Source of the DNA: Lumnitzera littorea
Lineage: Eukaryota > Streptophyta > Magnoliopsida > Myrtales > Combretaceae
DNA: 64,000 bases
Direction: 5' to 3'
Assembly (NCBI GenBank): GCA_024138015.1
Contig: JAMXBB010000011.1
Location: 71,099,308 to 71,163,307 of the forward strand
This document shows, one piece after another, positions 36,766-49,559 of the stretch. The notes under the pieces are model-generated. The model saw only the letters and a list, made by a program, of their open reading frames with translations, ran no database searches and was not told where the DNA came from. Numbering within the stretch: position 1 is the stretch's first letter; each line of letters opens with the position of its first letter. The position numbers and the translations under genes are program-made.

Positions 36766-37179
36766 TGTTAACAAAAGTTTGCATCAAGCATATATCAATG
36801 TATATTCTAAGATATCCAACTTTCAAATTAATGACTAAACATCTCAATGAAGCTTCCATCAATAAGCTTGATTCATCTTTCCAAAAGGATGAGCTTGATT
36901 ATCTACAATCAGCAAAAATTAAGAAAGAGATTCTATAAAACCACATAAGATTCAATTTTACCTCATATATGCTACTCAACAACATATTCAGGCACTAAGC
37001 ACGCTGCTCAAAGTTTTACAATTTGCTAGACCACCAAAATAGCTTCAAATTTCTGCAAAGTAATAACTAAACTAAATAAAAAATAATAATAATAATATGA
37101 TCCGAGATATTGTGCTTGCCTAGTCTATATATATGCAACTGTGCATGCATGTGCGTGTAAGAGTGCAGAAACAGACCTT

Positions 37180-40100
37180 TCATTTCAATTCAGGAGCATA
37201 AGGAGCTGGACACGGAGACACAGTATGATCAGGCAAATGATCAATCAAATCAAGCACTGACTGTAAGCAAGCGCTTAACATTTTCTTTTCCAACCTAACA
37301 AGCTGGATGGCAACTCTCTTCTTTGGGTTTACAGTTGGGTCTGACAACTATAGAGAAATGTAAAAGAGATCAGAAATCCTGAAATGAATCAAGAAAATAT
37401 ATTGTGATCTGACGGAGAGAATATCAATAGATCATGAATACCATCAACTCATCTTCGGTCAAAGTAGTAGGGTAGGCAGCAATCCGTAACCTAAAATATT
37501 CAACAAGTTGATCCAGGACTGCCCTCTCAGTACAAGGGCTCACCTGCAACATCCATCAAGAACCGCAATCAAATAGATAGGTCGCATAACCCCCCAACCA
37601 ACACAAAAAAAAAAAAAAGAAGGTACTGCCAAAAGGATATTAGATAACAGAATCTTCACATCCAGATCATGAATGTTTGGAATCCATATTATGCAAGGAG
37701 ACATTGCTTTTGCTAATTCGAATTGAAGGGTGATATAAAATCGGTCTATTTCTGGCATCATATCCATGGTTAGTGCATTCATATCATCTGGTGATGATCA
37801 AACCTAGATTTTCCAGCCCAGCCAGCAATTACGGTGTAGACCAACTGCCAGAAAAATAAGTTGGCAGAAAGGATGCACATAAGTGGAGAATAGATCAGTT
37901 ATACCTTATATTTAAGCAATATCTGTGTCACAATCTAGGTTCGATTATGGTAAAAGATTGAACCTTTAATTGAATTAGGGCTAAATTGGTGGAATTTTAT
38001 TGACAGATTGAAGAAAAAAAGACATGTTATCTAGGATAATAACTCCAAGAGCTAAGAAAATCTCCAAGAGCAAATGCTATCCGATTCTCTTTCCAGAGAA
38101 TTACAACTACTAAAAATTTTTCTGGTCTCACTCACTTATCTTTCCTAAGAACTATTTATAGGCCATCTTTTGACACATCTACTAACTAATACTAGTATAG
38201 CTAATACAGAGTTATCACAATCTGGAAGAAAAGCCATAAAAATAAAAGCCAATCAAGTGTACTCACAGGACAGATAGGACCTTGGGAGGAAATAACAGAC
38301 TGCATATCTGTAGGATCTGAAACATAGCCTAATCGCAGATAAGGAAGCATATCCAAAACAGCCTCCTTCTCCCTTCCTGCATGCACCTGCATAATAAATT
38401 CGCTGAGTTCCTTGTCTACTGGAAAATAAAATGAACCAACATCTTATAAACACTAAGTAGCATACCTGAAACTTTTGTATAGACAACCTTCCATTTCTTT
38501 GAGCAACCATCCTCTTATCCTGATACTGAGGGTCCTCAGTATTCAAAGCTGCCTAAGACAGAGTATAAACCAAACCAAATTCATGCAATCCTCTTAGATA
38601 TTATATATTCTAGATCCACAAGAGACAGTAATTACCTCAACAATTATCCTATCATAAGCATTGTCTTCATCAACAAACCCATAATTCAAAAGCAATTTTG
38701 AGTTGGGCTGTGGGCCACACCTTAGAATTAATGATAAAAACTATTTTACAAACAATAGATAAAAAGGAAAGACACTTATACTCCAAAAATGACAGAAATG
38801 AACGGTAAGAAACCAAATCACATGACTTCAGAGAGAGCAACATCATACCACACAACAATAGTCTCTCCAGCCTTATATGAGCAGTCAACCACTAACTGGA
38901 CAGCTCCATTGACGGCAGTCAGCATTGCCTTGCAGTTGCTTCGATATGCTAACAATGGAGGTCCAAGGGGCACTAAAGCAAATCTTCTTGCCAAGCTGAC
39001 ATTCTGATTTCAGAAAAGAGTACGTTAATTATCTCATCTTATGAGAAAGATGCTCCTCCTGGCAGTGGTGCATATGATAGTTATTTGATAAGAAGCAGAG
39101 GTGTATATAACATTTTTGTTTTTGGGTAAGTAGTGTATATAATAGTTTACTGTGAATATTCTTTCTATTTTATAATGAGACACTACAGAAAGAGAGCACT
39201 ACCTGTAAATGCACTACACATGACTGAACTGCGACAAAAGCTTGCTTAAATATCTCAAATGGAAAGGCTTCTGTAGGAATATCAAATGGGTATTGCTACA
39301 AAATGAACAAGCTAAGCGTCAATTTCTCACGATAACAGCACGATTAAACAAAAAACCCAAAATGACTTCATAAAAGACAAATATAGTAGTAAATGCATCA
39401 GAACTGATTGATGAAATTTTGCTAGAAAAAAGTTTACCTGAAATAAGGAGCCAGCCATGAACCAGACGGTGTCAAGTTCATTATACTCTCTTTTTATCCC
39501 TTCAGCTCTTTCAAGAACTTCAGCCTAATTTATAAAAACAAAAATGAAATTTCTATTTTGAGGAAGGTGCATTTTACAAGCTTTTATTTTATATATATAA
39601 TACTTTATAATACAAATGCAACTGCATGTACACATAAGAAGACTGCCACCAAGTACCTTCATGGGACTGCCAGTCAAGTAATCGAGTTCGGATTTTGACC
39701 ACAAAAGGGGAGATTCTACAGCCAATTGGCCTCTGCCACGTTGACGATCAAGCTCTCTTATATATGGGTACCAAAAAGACTTCTTTCCTTGCTTCTTTTC
39801 GTACATCAGGTACAAGGCTAAACAGGCCAATTCTGATAATTTGTTTGTGGCCAATAGCTCCGCTGTATGATTATAAGTAGCCAGATGAGCATTATTTTAA
39901 ATGAAGGCAAGATTAATCATGCTTAGAAGGTCTATGTTACATAATATAATAGATTATACTTGCTAACGCACCGATTTTTTTTTTTTTTTTGGTTAATTAA
40001 CAGGCATGCACATGTTTTAATCATATTGCTTCAAGCATATTTGCTTATCAAATGGAAACGGAGACACTTTGGCCACTGAACAGATTTATATTCATACAAG

Positions 40101-41819
40101 AAGGTGTTGCACAATCCTCTTGGAAAACTTGAAAGTTACCACTTTTTCTTCACAACGATAACATGTAATTGCAGTGGGACTTATCAGTTTAAGTTATAAA
40201 AAATAAATGGAGATAGAATACAAGGCGCATGGGCCTAAACAATAGCCGTTTCTGCCATACTTTTACTCACATGGATGCAGCTACATTTTTTAAATAAAGT
40301 ATAAAAATCAACCACACAAGCAGAATTGGCAACTTACACAATACACCATATGTCCTTGCATTGGTTTGGACAGATGGGTATTTACAAGCATGTTTCATTG
40401 AGAAAAACTGTGGAGTGAATTTGCAGTTATGTGGTATCCTTCCCAGAGATGCATTTTCATTATAGAGAACCTGAAAGGATTTCTACAAAATGCTCTTATC
40501 CCAGCCCAGTAAAATATCTGATTGCCCTGCTTTTTCTTATAATTATTGAACAAGCTCCTTACCACATCATAGCTAATAACATTGCCTACCAAGGTGACTA
40601 TCCAATGTCATTACCCCAATGATAACAAGACCATGCATGGAATTAGAAACATTGGAAGTTAAAAGTCAAGAATGATGTCATTGGGGCAGCTCATACAAAT
40701 ATGACTTATATCTGTTTCACATAAGGATGCAACCGATGAGCATTCTTGGAAAGTAAATTGGATCTTGGACAAGGTAAAATGGTACGATAGAATCCTTAAC
40801 TTATTCCCATAAGTGATTCATGTAGCCTTTACCTAAACCGGAACAAAAGGGCATGATTCCTAGCTGTTTATGGATAAAATTTCCCAACTCCTGATATGTG
40901 GCATGTACAGGTGATTTACTCATACAGCCCTTTTTTCCTTCTTTATGTATGCATGGCAGCATGTGATAGGCTAAGACACAGATAGAAACAGATAAAAGCA
41001 TTAGGCATACTCGATGTCGACCATTTATTCTAGTCCTTCCACCATCTAAGATAAGTTTTTCCTTTCAACCAATTCAGTCTTTCTTCCTATCACACCGTAA
41101 GGGCACTGATTTCGTCAAGCACCCACCATATTTTAAGCTGTATTAAACAAGAAATATACAACTAAACAAATTCAACAGCCAATGGCAACCACAAGTTAAT
41201 TAATTTAAAAGGAAAAAAAAAAAAAAAAAGCGAAAGATTTAAATGCACCTTACCAATAGATTCATTCCCCAAAACTCTCTCCAACGTCACAACCAATGAA
41301 TTTGGCACAGAAAACGCAACATCACCTGCCTATAAACAAAACCCATAACTCCACAAGCTCACATTACTAACCCCTAAAAACCTCAAGAACATCATACATT
41401 CACGAACTGAACATAAATCTCCATCTAATTACCTCAAGATCCTCACTAGCAGCAACGTAATGAATGGGTCTATGATTCTCATCATGAGAAGCCTTCTCTT
41501 TAAGTACAACTTTACAGGGAGGAAGTCCATTTCGTTGCATCCAAGACTTCAAATCACCGAAGTCCTCATCTTTCTTGCTCACAACAACTTCACCATGTTG
41601 TTGTTTTCCTTCTTCTTTACGCGATGACGCAGCAAGTAAAGATGCTTCGAAACTTGATGCGAAACACAAATTCATACGGCGACACCACCGGAATGAAGTG
41701 GGAATAGAAGAAGAAGAAGAAGAAGAAGAAGGTGAAAAATTAGAGTTTCTCTTGTGGAAAATGAGTGAGATAGGGCGTGATACAGAAATGCAATTGTTGT
41801 GGAAAAGGGATATGTCCAT
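37180..41819 (-). CDS. SET-domain Rubisco-LSMT-like protein, 11 exons, 521 aa
   Basis: Exons in transcript order: 41819-41433, 41329-41254, 39862-39657, 39524-39438, 39295-39203, 39003-38849, 38720-38636, 38552-38466, 38386-38267, 37543-37442, 37347-37180. All introns are GT-AG and phases agree. The N-terminus is Ser- and basic-rich with eight Ser at 31-38, like a plastid transit peptide. The SET region starts about residue 86 (GLPPCKVV, then ASEDLEAGDVAFSVP) and ends with GETIVVW (329-335) and LLNYGFVDE (about 345-353), the latter with the Tyr typical of SET enzymes. The C-terminal third matches the Rubisco LSMT substrate-binding domain. Known family members methylate lysines of plastid proteins such as Rubisco large subunit or aldolase. 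From memory this copy is closest to Arabidopsis At3g07670. Oddly, the NHS motif expected after FALVPL is absent (GPPLLAYRSNC, 297-307), so activity is uncertain. Confidence 0.93.
41706..41729 (-). repeat. (GAA)8 microsatellite coding poly-Ser
   Basis: Eight Ser codons (TCT/TCC type on the minus strand) lie in the putative transit peptide, residues 31-38. Length changes would be in frame and probably tolerated there. Confidence 0.85.
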
Positions 41820-41834
41820 TGAGAGTTGGGATTA

Positions 41835-41850
41835 GGTTTAGGGTTAGGGT
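41835..41850 (-). promoter_or_regulatory. Telo-box-like motif in the SET gene leader
   Basis: GGTTTAGGGTTAGGGT on the plus strand (complement ACCCTAACCCTAAACC) lies 16-31 bases upstream of the ATG. AAACCCTA-type telo-boxes near the start are common in plant housekeeping and plastid-protein genes. Role here is inferred. Confidence 0.45.
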
Positions 41851-41999
41851 ATTGGGATAGTGGAGTGAGCAGTGGCGTAGAAGGTCTGCTTTCAAGATAT
41901 TTTTGAGATGAACTTTCCAGTTTCAAACTGGAGGACGGGGAGGATGACGTGAAAGTGAGAGACAAAAAATGCTGATGGTCGTTGCCTAATCAACATAAC

Positions 42000-44148
42000 T
42001 GGATTTTTTGGCGTTGCTTCCAGATTTTCCTAGTTCAGTCCAAATACTGAAATTTCATTCCTTCGAAATTAGAAAAACAATGCATAAACACGCCTGTCTT
42101 GAAATAAAATTGCTATTTTTCAGAAGGGTTAAAAAATAACTATTCCCCTATCCTTTTTAGCATATTTTTAAATATCCATAAGACCTAAATAAACTTTAAA
42201 AATAACTACTTTTTTGTATTTTATTCCTCTAAAATTATAATTCAATATATATGTTATTATATTTCGCAACCTTAGACCATTCGGACAATAGAAGAAATCA
42301 AGCTTACCATCTAGATGCTAGCTTCATCATAATCCGAACGCGTTGTGCCCTAAAATTCATTATTAAAACAGTAGGTCACCTATTATATGGCCAACAAAGT
42401 TCACAAAATGGTCATCTACACCAACTGGACAATAGTAACTTCATCATCCAAATGATAGCTATAGTTTTCAAGATTGTTAAGCCAAGTATTGTTATTTTTA
42501 TTTTATTATACTTTGACTTATTTACATTTTTGCCACCAGACATGTAAAGGGTTTTTTATAAGACTATGGAAATCCTTTTTTTTATTAGAAATGTCATATT
42601 ATTTTTCTCTTAATATATGGACCCTCTTGTGTCATTAACAATTATTAAGTATTTCCTCTTTAACCTTAGGTTCTTATTAATCAATCACAATCATGGCAAA
42701 TGGCAAATCCATTATCGGATTTACATTAATCTTTCAACAACTTAAATCCCTTTAAGTGCTTGTAAGAGCTACTAATCATCCATTAAGATTCAAAACTAGT
42801 TTGCATATGTCTTTATTGAGTTATTGATTATCATTTACATCAATATCCTCTTCTATTTGCCCTTGAAGCACTTAAAATCCTAAAATATAATTAATTCCTA
42901 CTTAGTCTTCTAATTGTAGCACCATCCTTACAGATTGAGTTTGAGCTTCTCATTCAAATTGCATCACAATTTAGTATCATAACTTTGGAAGTAATATGCT
43001 TAAGGTAACTTCAATTTCTTTTATTTTGTTTGTTTGGGGACTCTTGAACTAAGATTTGAGATATGTAGTTGCAATTGTTGTTAATCGTTAGTTATTATTG
43101 GAGTTGAGGAGTTGATATTAAGTATTATTAGTATTGTCTTAATAAGGGAGTTATTGTATTGTATGGATTGATGACTATGTTATACTGAACTGTAAACCCT
43201 ATAAATTTGGGTAAGGATTTAAACTAGGATCAAGCTCTCACCAATTATTCCTAAGGATCAACTAACTTAAAGACTTAATTAAATGTATAAAATTTAGATT
43301 CACAATCACCAACGAACACAAAAACCATAAAGTAAAGAATCAGGAAACCTTAATATTAAAATGAAAACCCTAAACCTAAACCTAAAACCTAAAGTCCTAA
43401 ATAAGCTCAAAAGCTTCGAAGTCTAAATCAACTCGAAATCAATAATTAAGGGAATCAAAACTAAGTTCTAATTTACTTTAATCAATTTCATTTGAGTAAT
43501 TTTATTAAGTAAGACAAGTGGAAAAAAAAAAAAAAAAGAAGGAAGATCCTACACTAATAACGCCGGCTACCCTATTCCCCAACCCTGTCCCTTGCCTTCA
43601 ATTACTTCATTTAGTTATTAGGATGCAACTAAATAAGTTTTTCCCTACTTCCCATGTACTAAACAACACCTTAATCTAAGCTAAGTTGCTATATTAGGTG
43701 TAGTGTCAAAAAGCGTAAAGCTTGCTAATCAACCAAATATAGTAAGATCAATTTGAATATCTTCTTCCCTCCTTCCACATGCGCCGAGCTCTTCTTCCAC
43801 ACACAATATTAATGTTTTCTTGTCACCTTTTTCATGAAAACTCCCTCTTGTCACTTGATATTTGCTTGATTAAGTAAAGAAGAATCATCCTAAGAAATCC
43901 CCTCAAATGGCTAACCAACCACCTACTCAAACACCCATTTATACTTCATCTTTTTACTAGATAAAACCTAGAACTAGTAGCTTTCTTTTTCACTTCCATT
44001 TTCCACTCAAGAGTTTAAGTTATACCCCCATACTTTCCCTCAATAGCTTCTGTTTACACACATCCTCACACCTTCCATATTTTCTTTTCTATTCCACTTC
44101 TCAACCACTTAAAAATCAAACACCATTGGTCAATACTTAGGCTACTCC
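42000..44148. other. Gene-free interval between the SET gene and the second gypsy element
   Basis: The first part contains the SET gene promoter. The rest is AT-rich with no conserved coding motif. A short telomere-like run (ACCCTAAACCTAAACCTAAA, about 43367-43386) and a poly-A tract (43520-43536) are present. Confidence 0.5.
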
Positions 44149-44153
44149 CTTAG

Positions 44154-44991
44154 TGATATGCTATGCCAAGGATAGACGAGGGTAGCAATATCAAGAATGG
44201 GTCCAAACTTGTAAAAAACACATAAAATAAAAGCAAAACAAGCAAACCACAAATGATCCCAAGGATATGATACAATAAGGAACCTTCGTAGATTTACAAA
44301 CTAGCTCGATATGATGTACGAGTAGCTTAGCAAGGTCACTCACTACCTAACCTTGCTTGAGAGACAGGATAAGAGTAAAACATTGACCTTCAAGCTTCAC
44401 ATAAAAAGGGATGCAATATATTTGATAATGTCAAGATGATGACTACAATTACTTAGAAGAAGGTATTTATACTTGAAATATTATGGTAACCTACTAAATA
44501 TCGAAAAGAATAAAGGGCATTGTCCCAAATTAAGTAAGATAAAAGAAATAGATAAGGGTATAAAAAAAATTTATAGAATAGAGACTTCTTTAGCAGATTT
44601 CTTCACGCAGATGGTTAGGACTCGTAGTTGACGTTCACTATGAAGGTCCCTGTAGATGTTAACAAAAAGGTACGATCGAATTATATTGATGCCAAGCTGA
44701 TCTGCGAGCTTTTCTAGGGTTGTGTCAGCTCAAATGAGCTCTAGGGAGGTCGGAACAGGTATGGCTGAACTAGTCAACAAGTTAGCCGAGTTGTCAATAG
44801 AGCAATCCTTAGGCTAATACTTGATCATTAATACATAGGGAGGTAGTCGATTGGACATCTATAGCAAGTCAGCAGTCAGAAGTGGCTCAGACTCCTTAGG
44901 TGTAAGCCAAAATGAAAGGATGCACCTTGCTATACTCTGAAGTCCTCATGCTTAAGCTCGAGTCAAGGGTCCAGTTCCTTGATTCTTATGA
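44154..44991 (-). repeat. 3' LTR of the minus-strand gypsy element
   Basis: About 838 bp, beginning TGATATGCTATGCC on the plus strand and ending near CTTATGA (normally TATCA). It aligns along its length with 53840-54617. The partner lacks a segment of roughly 80-85 bp found here around 44420-44505. The TATA box is at 44464-44471 (TATTTATA on plus). The minus-strand start encodes a worn pol tail (GPLTRA). Confidence 0.85.
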
Positions 44992-45816
44992 TTTCCTCAG
45001 GGTTAATTGGGATTTGGGATCAATTTGGCTAGTCTTCATTTTGCTCTTATTCAGATCAGTAAGGGCTAAGGTCAACAATGTTGAACACATCAGAAACTGC
45101 AAGGTCTTTAGGTAGTTCCAATCAATAGGTATTATCGTTAATCTTCTAGAGCATCTTAAATGGTCCTTTAGCTCGGGTGAATAATTTTTTCTTCCTTTTA
45201 TTGGAAAATCTTTCTTTGCTTAAGTGCAACCATACTAGGTCACCGGGCTGAAACTGCTTTGCCTTTCTTTCTTTCCCTTTTGTTGTCATCCATTTGGCAA
45301 CTTGGTCAATCTATTGAGTAACTTTCTAGTAGATTTATTGAAAAAATTGACACTCTAGCTCTAACTTCGGGGTCTTCTTGCTCGATTATGGGTATTGGGG
45401 TATGATTCAAAGGTAGCTTAGGATTGAAGCTGTAAACAACCTCAAAGGGTGTCTACCTAATGGTGTCGTATACTATTCGATAGTAAGCAAATTCGACAAT
45501 GGGTAAACATATATCCCAGTCTATTAAGTTCTTTCTCATTATAGCTTAAAGTAATGAACCAAAGTGCAATTGACGAGCTCCATCTGGCCATCAGTTTGGG
45601 AGTGACAAGAAGTGTTGAAAAGTAACTTGGTTCTCATCTAATGTCACATAGTCCTCCAGAAATGGCTCAGAAACTTTGGGTCTTGATATAATACTATGTT
45701 CCTTAGCACTTCATGTAAGCGGACGATTTTCCTGCAAAAATAGAAAAGCAATGGCCGAAGTATCATTACTTTTGGTACAAGGCACAAAATGTGCCATTTT
45801 GCTGAATTTATCTATG
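44992..45816 (-). pseudogene. gypsy integrase core and C-terminal remnant
   Basis: The minus strand reads FSKMAHFVPCTKSND, AIAFLFLQE and DPKFLSHFW, matching FNKMTCFVPYSKTND, AIASLFLQE and RNLKFLSHF of the plus-strand element, then LIPNPN before the LTR. Stops and frameshifts are present. The frame would continue into the 3' LTR as in the sister element. Confidence 0.75.
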
Positions 45817-45821
45817 ACTAC

Positions 45822-47055
45822 TGATATCAGGCAAATGCATTTATCAATTTTAATATAACAGATGTGAGTCCAAGTCGATCCCTTAGAGATTTTGAGTACT
45901 AATATTAACCTTAGCTTTATTATTTAACTGGAAAATTGTGATGAGTTGAATGAATTAAAGATACTGAAATTAACAAACTAAACTAATTATGAGACTTGAT
46001 TAAGCAATTTAGAAAACAATAAAACTAAGAACGACTTCAAGAAGTTAATAACGTATTTAGGAATTATTTCCCCTAGTGTTCAACATGCGACCGCTTAAAA
46101 TATATTCAATTCAATTTTTATTATTTTTTACCGGAGGGATTCACAATTAAAGTTAATACCTTTCTCAAGCATATTAACCCTAATCCTAAATTATTTACCG
46201 GAATCTCTTCACTTAGTAATATAACTTAGAATTGCATTAATGTATAATGAATTCCCACACAAACGAACAACTTTCCGGAAGAAACACGTATCTTATCTCT
46301 AAGTATACATGTAATTCTCTCCAATTATGCCAAGATCTAATTACACATGCAATTTCTTAATCATCGTACATAATATCATAAATTGATACTCTAGAATTAT
46401 CGATCAACAATTAAACAACATAATTGAATCAAGAAAAGATAGAAACTTTATTGAAAATTATAAATCAACCCAAGAGTCACATGAAACCCTAGGTTCCATA
46501 ATCCTAAATACACGAATTCTAAGTTATCATAATGAATCTAAAAACGAGTTCCATCAAAAACATAAAATAAAACATGAAAAACCCCTTCGATTGATGAAAA
46601 ATCTCTCCAATCTTGAAGTTGGTATTGCTTTCTCCTTTTTCTTCTCTTCTCTAGTGTCTCTCCCCTCTTTAATGTCTCTCTTCTGAAAACCCTCATATGT
46701 CCTTTTATATATATATTATAAAGATTCTGTTTTCGTCACCAGACACGGCCTGGGACATGGTCGTGTCCCCAGGTCGTGTAACTTTCTGACCCTGGCAAAT
46801 TTTTCTGGATGGACACAACCTGGGGACATGGCCATGTCCTAGACTGTGTAACTTCAAAACTTCGTAACTCCTTCATTTGAACTCCGAATTGAGTGAAACT
46901 TAATTCCTTTTCTTCGTTTTCGATCCTAGAACACGTTCAAACCTTGAAATCAAAATTTTACTCAATTAAGTATCAATTTCTTTAAAGAAAACAAAAAATG
47001 TAAGGGAAATACTATAAAATCACCATATGAAATATGTTTAAAATAAGAGTTATCA
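45822..47055 (-). mobile_element. Solo LTR nested in the integrase (TSD ACTAC)
   Basis: A 1234-bp segment reads TGATAACTCTTATTTTAAAC...CCTGATATCA on the minus strand. It is flanked by perfect ACTAC copies at 45817-45821 and 47056-47060, and splits the integrase between VMVV and the following VID-FSKM block. It encodes nothing recognisable. It includes imperfect repeats of GGGACATGG / GGGACACGACC-type words near 46740-46850. This family is distinct from the other LTRs in the window. Confidence 0.88.
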
Positions 47056-47059
47056 ACTA

Positions 47060-48106
47060 CCATTACTGAATCTTTGCCTCGAGCAGTTTAGAGTAATTCA
47101 AGAACAAAATCCATGCTTAATTCAACCTATGGTTTGGCCAGGACAAGTAAAGGCATCACTTTCCCTTACTTAGCTAAGCTTTTAGCCTTCTTACAAGTTA
47201 TAAAGCTCTCAACAACAAGATGCACATCTTACCTCATCTTTGTAAAAGAATCAATCGTTCAACAGTTCATAAGTCTTCCTTTCTCCGAAATATCTAAAGA
47301 GCCCTCCACTATGAGCTTCTTTCACCAATAGCTCTCTAATGGAGCAAATCAGTATACAAAGTTTGTTACTTTGAAACACATAGCCTTCCTTTACATGATA
47401 TTCATCAACCATCCTCCCTTCTTTACAATGCTCCTATATTGGACCAAAGTAAGGGTCTTGAAGGTATTGTTCTTCAATGCTTGCAAACCTTAACAGCCTG
47501 GTTTGCAGTTTAGTGAGGAGTATGCCTTTTTGACAAGGCTTTAACAACGATGTGGGTCTTACCTTACTTATACTTGATCACAAAATTAAATCTTTTTAGG
47601 AACTCTATCCACTTAGCCTAGCTTTACAGTTCTCTTAGAGATTCATGATTAGTTTATATGACAAACTCTTTTAGTAGAAGACAACGTTGCAACACTTAAA
47701 GTGCTCCAATTAATGCAAGGAGTTCTTTGTCATATATAAAGTAGTTCAATTGCAGTCCTCTCATCTTCTCACCATGATAGGCAACAAGTCAACCTTTTTG
47801 CATCAACATAACTCTAATGCCAACTCCCGATGCATCACATTTTAACTTAAATACCCCAAAGTTAGGCAGGGCCATTACGGTTGCAAAGGTCAATCTCTTC
47901 TTCACTTCGGTAAAACTTCTCTCTTCTTTCTCTCCTCATCTGAATTCTAAGTTCCTCTTTGTCTACTCGATGAAGGCTATGACAATATTGTTGAAACCTT
48001 GAATGAAGTAATGGTAAAAGGAAGCTAAATTATGGAAGCTCCTTACCTTAGCACAAGTGGTTAAGGTTGGCCAATTAACAATTGCTTGGATCTTCTTATC
48101 ATTGAC
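47060..48106 (-). pseudogene. gypsy RNase H and integrase N-terminal remnant
   Basis: Between the RT piece and the nested LTR the minus strand carries worn RNase H and the integrase zinc region. It ends with DFVLE and a GKDSVMVV block at about 47060-47110, matching LDFVLKF...GKDYMMVV of the plus-strand element. Stops and frameshifts are frequent. Confidence 0.65.
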
Positions 48107-48523
48107 TTAGAGACCTCTTCCTCCAACTACATACCTTAGGAAAACCACTTCCTCCTGATAGAAACAACAATCTTTCAAATTTCCAAACAATTTCTCAGCT
48201 CGAAGCACATCAAATACAACTCGAAGATGGTTAATATGACTTGCTAAGTCAACAATGTACATGAAGACGTCATCAAAGTATACTATAACAAATTTTTTTA
48301 TCAGATTCCTTAATACATGATTCATTAATCCAATGAAAGTGCTAAGGGCATTGGACAAGCCAAACGGCATTACCAACCACTCATAAAGACCATGTTTAGT
48401 TTTAAACGTAGATTTCCATTCCTTCCTTAGTCTGATTTGAATTTGATGATAACCAGATCTCTGGTCAATCTTGCTGAAAATTCTAGCACCATTTAGTTCG
48501 TCATGCATATCATCTAACCTCAT
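48107..48523 (-). pseudogene. gypsy reverse transcriptase fragment, active site intact
   Basis: An open 138-codon piece contains ELNGARIFSKIDQRSGYHQI, MPFGLSNALSTFIGLMN and the active-site loop VIVYFDDVFMY. It covers the finger and palm blocks of Ty3/gypsy RT. The catalytic YFDD is preserved here, unlike YFDN in the plus-strand element. The frames before and after are broken, so it is a fossil despite its open length. Confidence 0.85.
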
Positions 48524-48949
48524 AATTGGCTATCTATACTTGATTTTTATATTGTTAACAACTCTACTACCCATACACATTCGCTAGGTTCCATCCTTCT
48601 TTAGTATAAGTAAAAATAGTACAGTTTAAGAGCTGAGCCTCTCCCTTACATAGCCTTTTTCCAGCAACTCATTAACTTGCCTTTATAGTTCAGCTACTTA
48701 TTCAGGGTTCATCTGATAAGCAAGCTTATTAGGAAGGGCAGCATTAGGTATTAAGCCAATACAATGCTCAATCTCATGAAAAGGTAGCAGTCCTTCAAGC
48801 AATCGCTTGGGAAATAAGTCGACATATTCATCAAGTAATTTTCAAACCTCATTCGGTAGTATAACTTGTTCCTTCGGTTCCAACAATCTTCTCAGAGCTT
48901 AGAACAACTAAGTATTAAAGCCTTCTTAGATCCTCGGGCTGACTTAGCT

Positions 48950-49520
48950 TGTAGTTTACTTACTTAGTTAAGGGTCAGGGGGTTCAAGGTGATCTTTCTC
49001 TCATCCTTCTCAAAAGCATGTGTATTCCTGAACCCATTGTATACGACCCTTCAATCAAATAACCAAGGTTTGCCCAGCAACACGTGAAATGTACACATAG
49101 GTAACACATCACAAAAAACCTCATTAAAATAGTTCCCAATTAAGATCAGCAACAATACTTGTTAGGTGACATGTAATACTCCCTTTTCGTTTAGCCAATG
49201 CAACTTAAATTGGTTTAGGTGTAATAAGGCCGACAACTTGAGTTTTTGAACCAAATCAGTCGATGTAACATCGGTGAAACTCCCATTATCTATAATGAGT
49301 GCACACACTTGCTCATTCACCTTCTATGTGATATGGAATAATTTTCTCATTGCTCCTCCTCAATGGTTGATTCAAGGCTCACTGCACATCGGACAACCAA
49401 TGTCAACTTATCCAAATCTTCAGTAAATACATCCTTCCCAACTAGCTCTTCATTACTCTTAGCATTTCCCCCCAATTCTTCTTTTTCTTTGGGATCCTCA
49501 TTATAGGCATCCTATTTTTG
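48950..49520 (-). pseudogene. gypsy gag C-terminus and protease remnant
   Basis: The minus strand reads EDLDKLTLVVRC, matching EDLDKLTLVLQR in the plus-strand element, then after a stop VNEQVCALIIDNGSFTDVTS. The latter is the protease active-site region, with Asn where Gly is usual. It continues as a worn protease with stops at former Gln or Trp codons. Confidence 0.75.
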
Positions 49521-49559
49521 TTACTCTTTTATTTTAGATTCTTTTCTTTTGGTTTTATG

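Larger units (their letters stand above)
34067..37179. other. Convergent intergenic region
   Basis: This 3.1-kb region separates the 3' ends of the kelch and SET genes, so it contains both 3' UTRs and polyadenylation regions. A T-rich tract follows the kelch stop (34172-34196). It also holds an AGCTC-rich repeat (35490-35835) and a MITE-like element (36363-36765). I see no other gene. Short open stretches here show no conserved motif. Confidence 0.6.

Noticed and set aside
41575..41835. 86-codon plus-strand frame opposite SET exon 1
   Set aside because: It is the antisense shadow of the SET gene's first exon and its (GAA)n run.
43360..43395. Short telomere-like ACCCTAAACCTAAA run as an interstitial telomere
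   Set aside because: It has only a few degenerate units, which is common in plant AT-rich DNA. Not enough for an interstitial telomere call.
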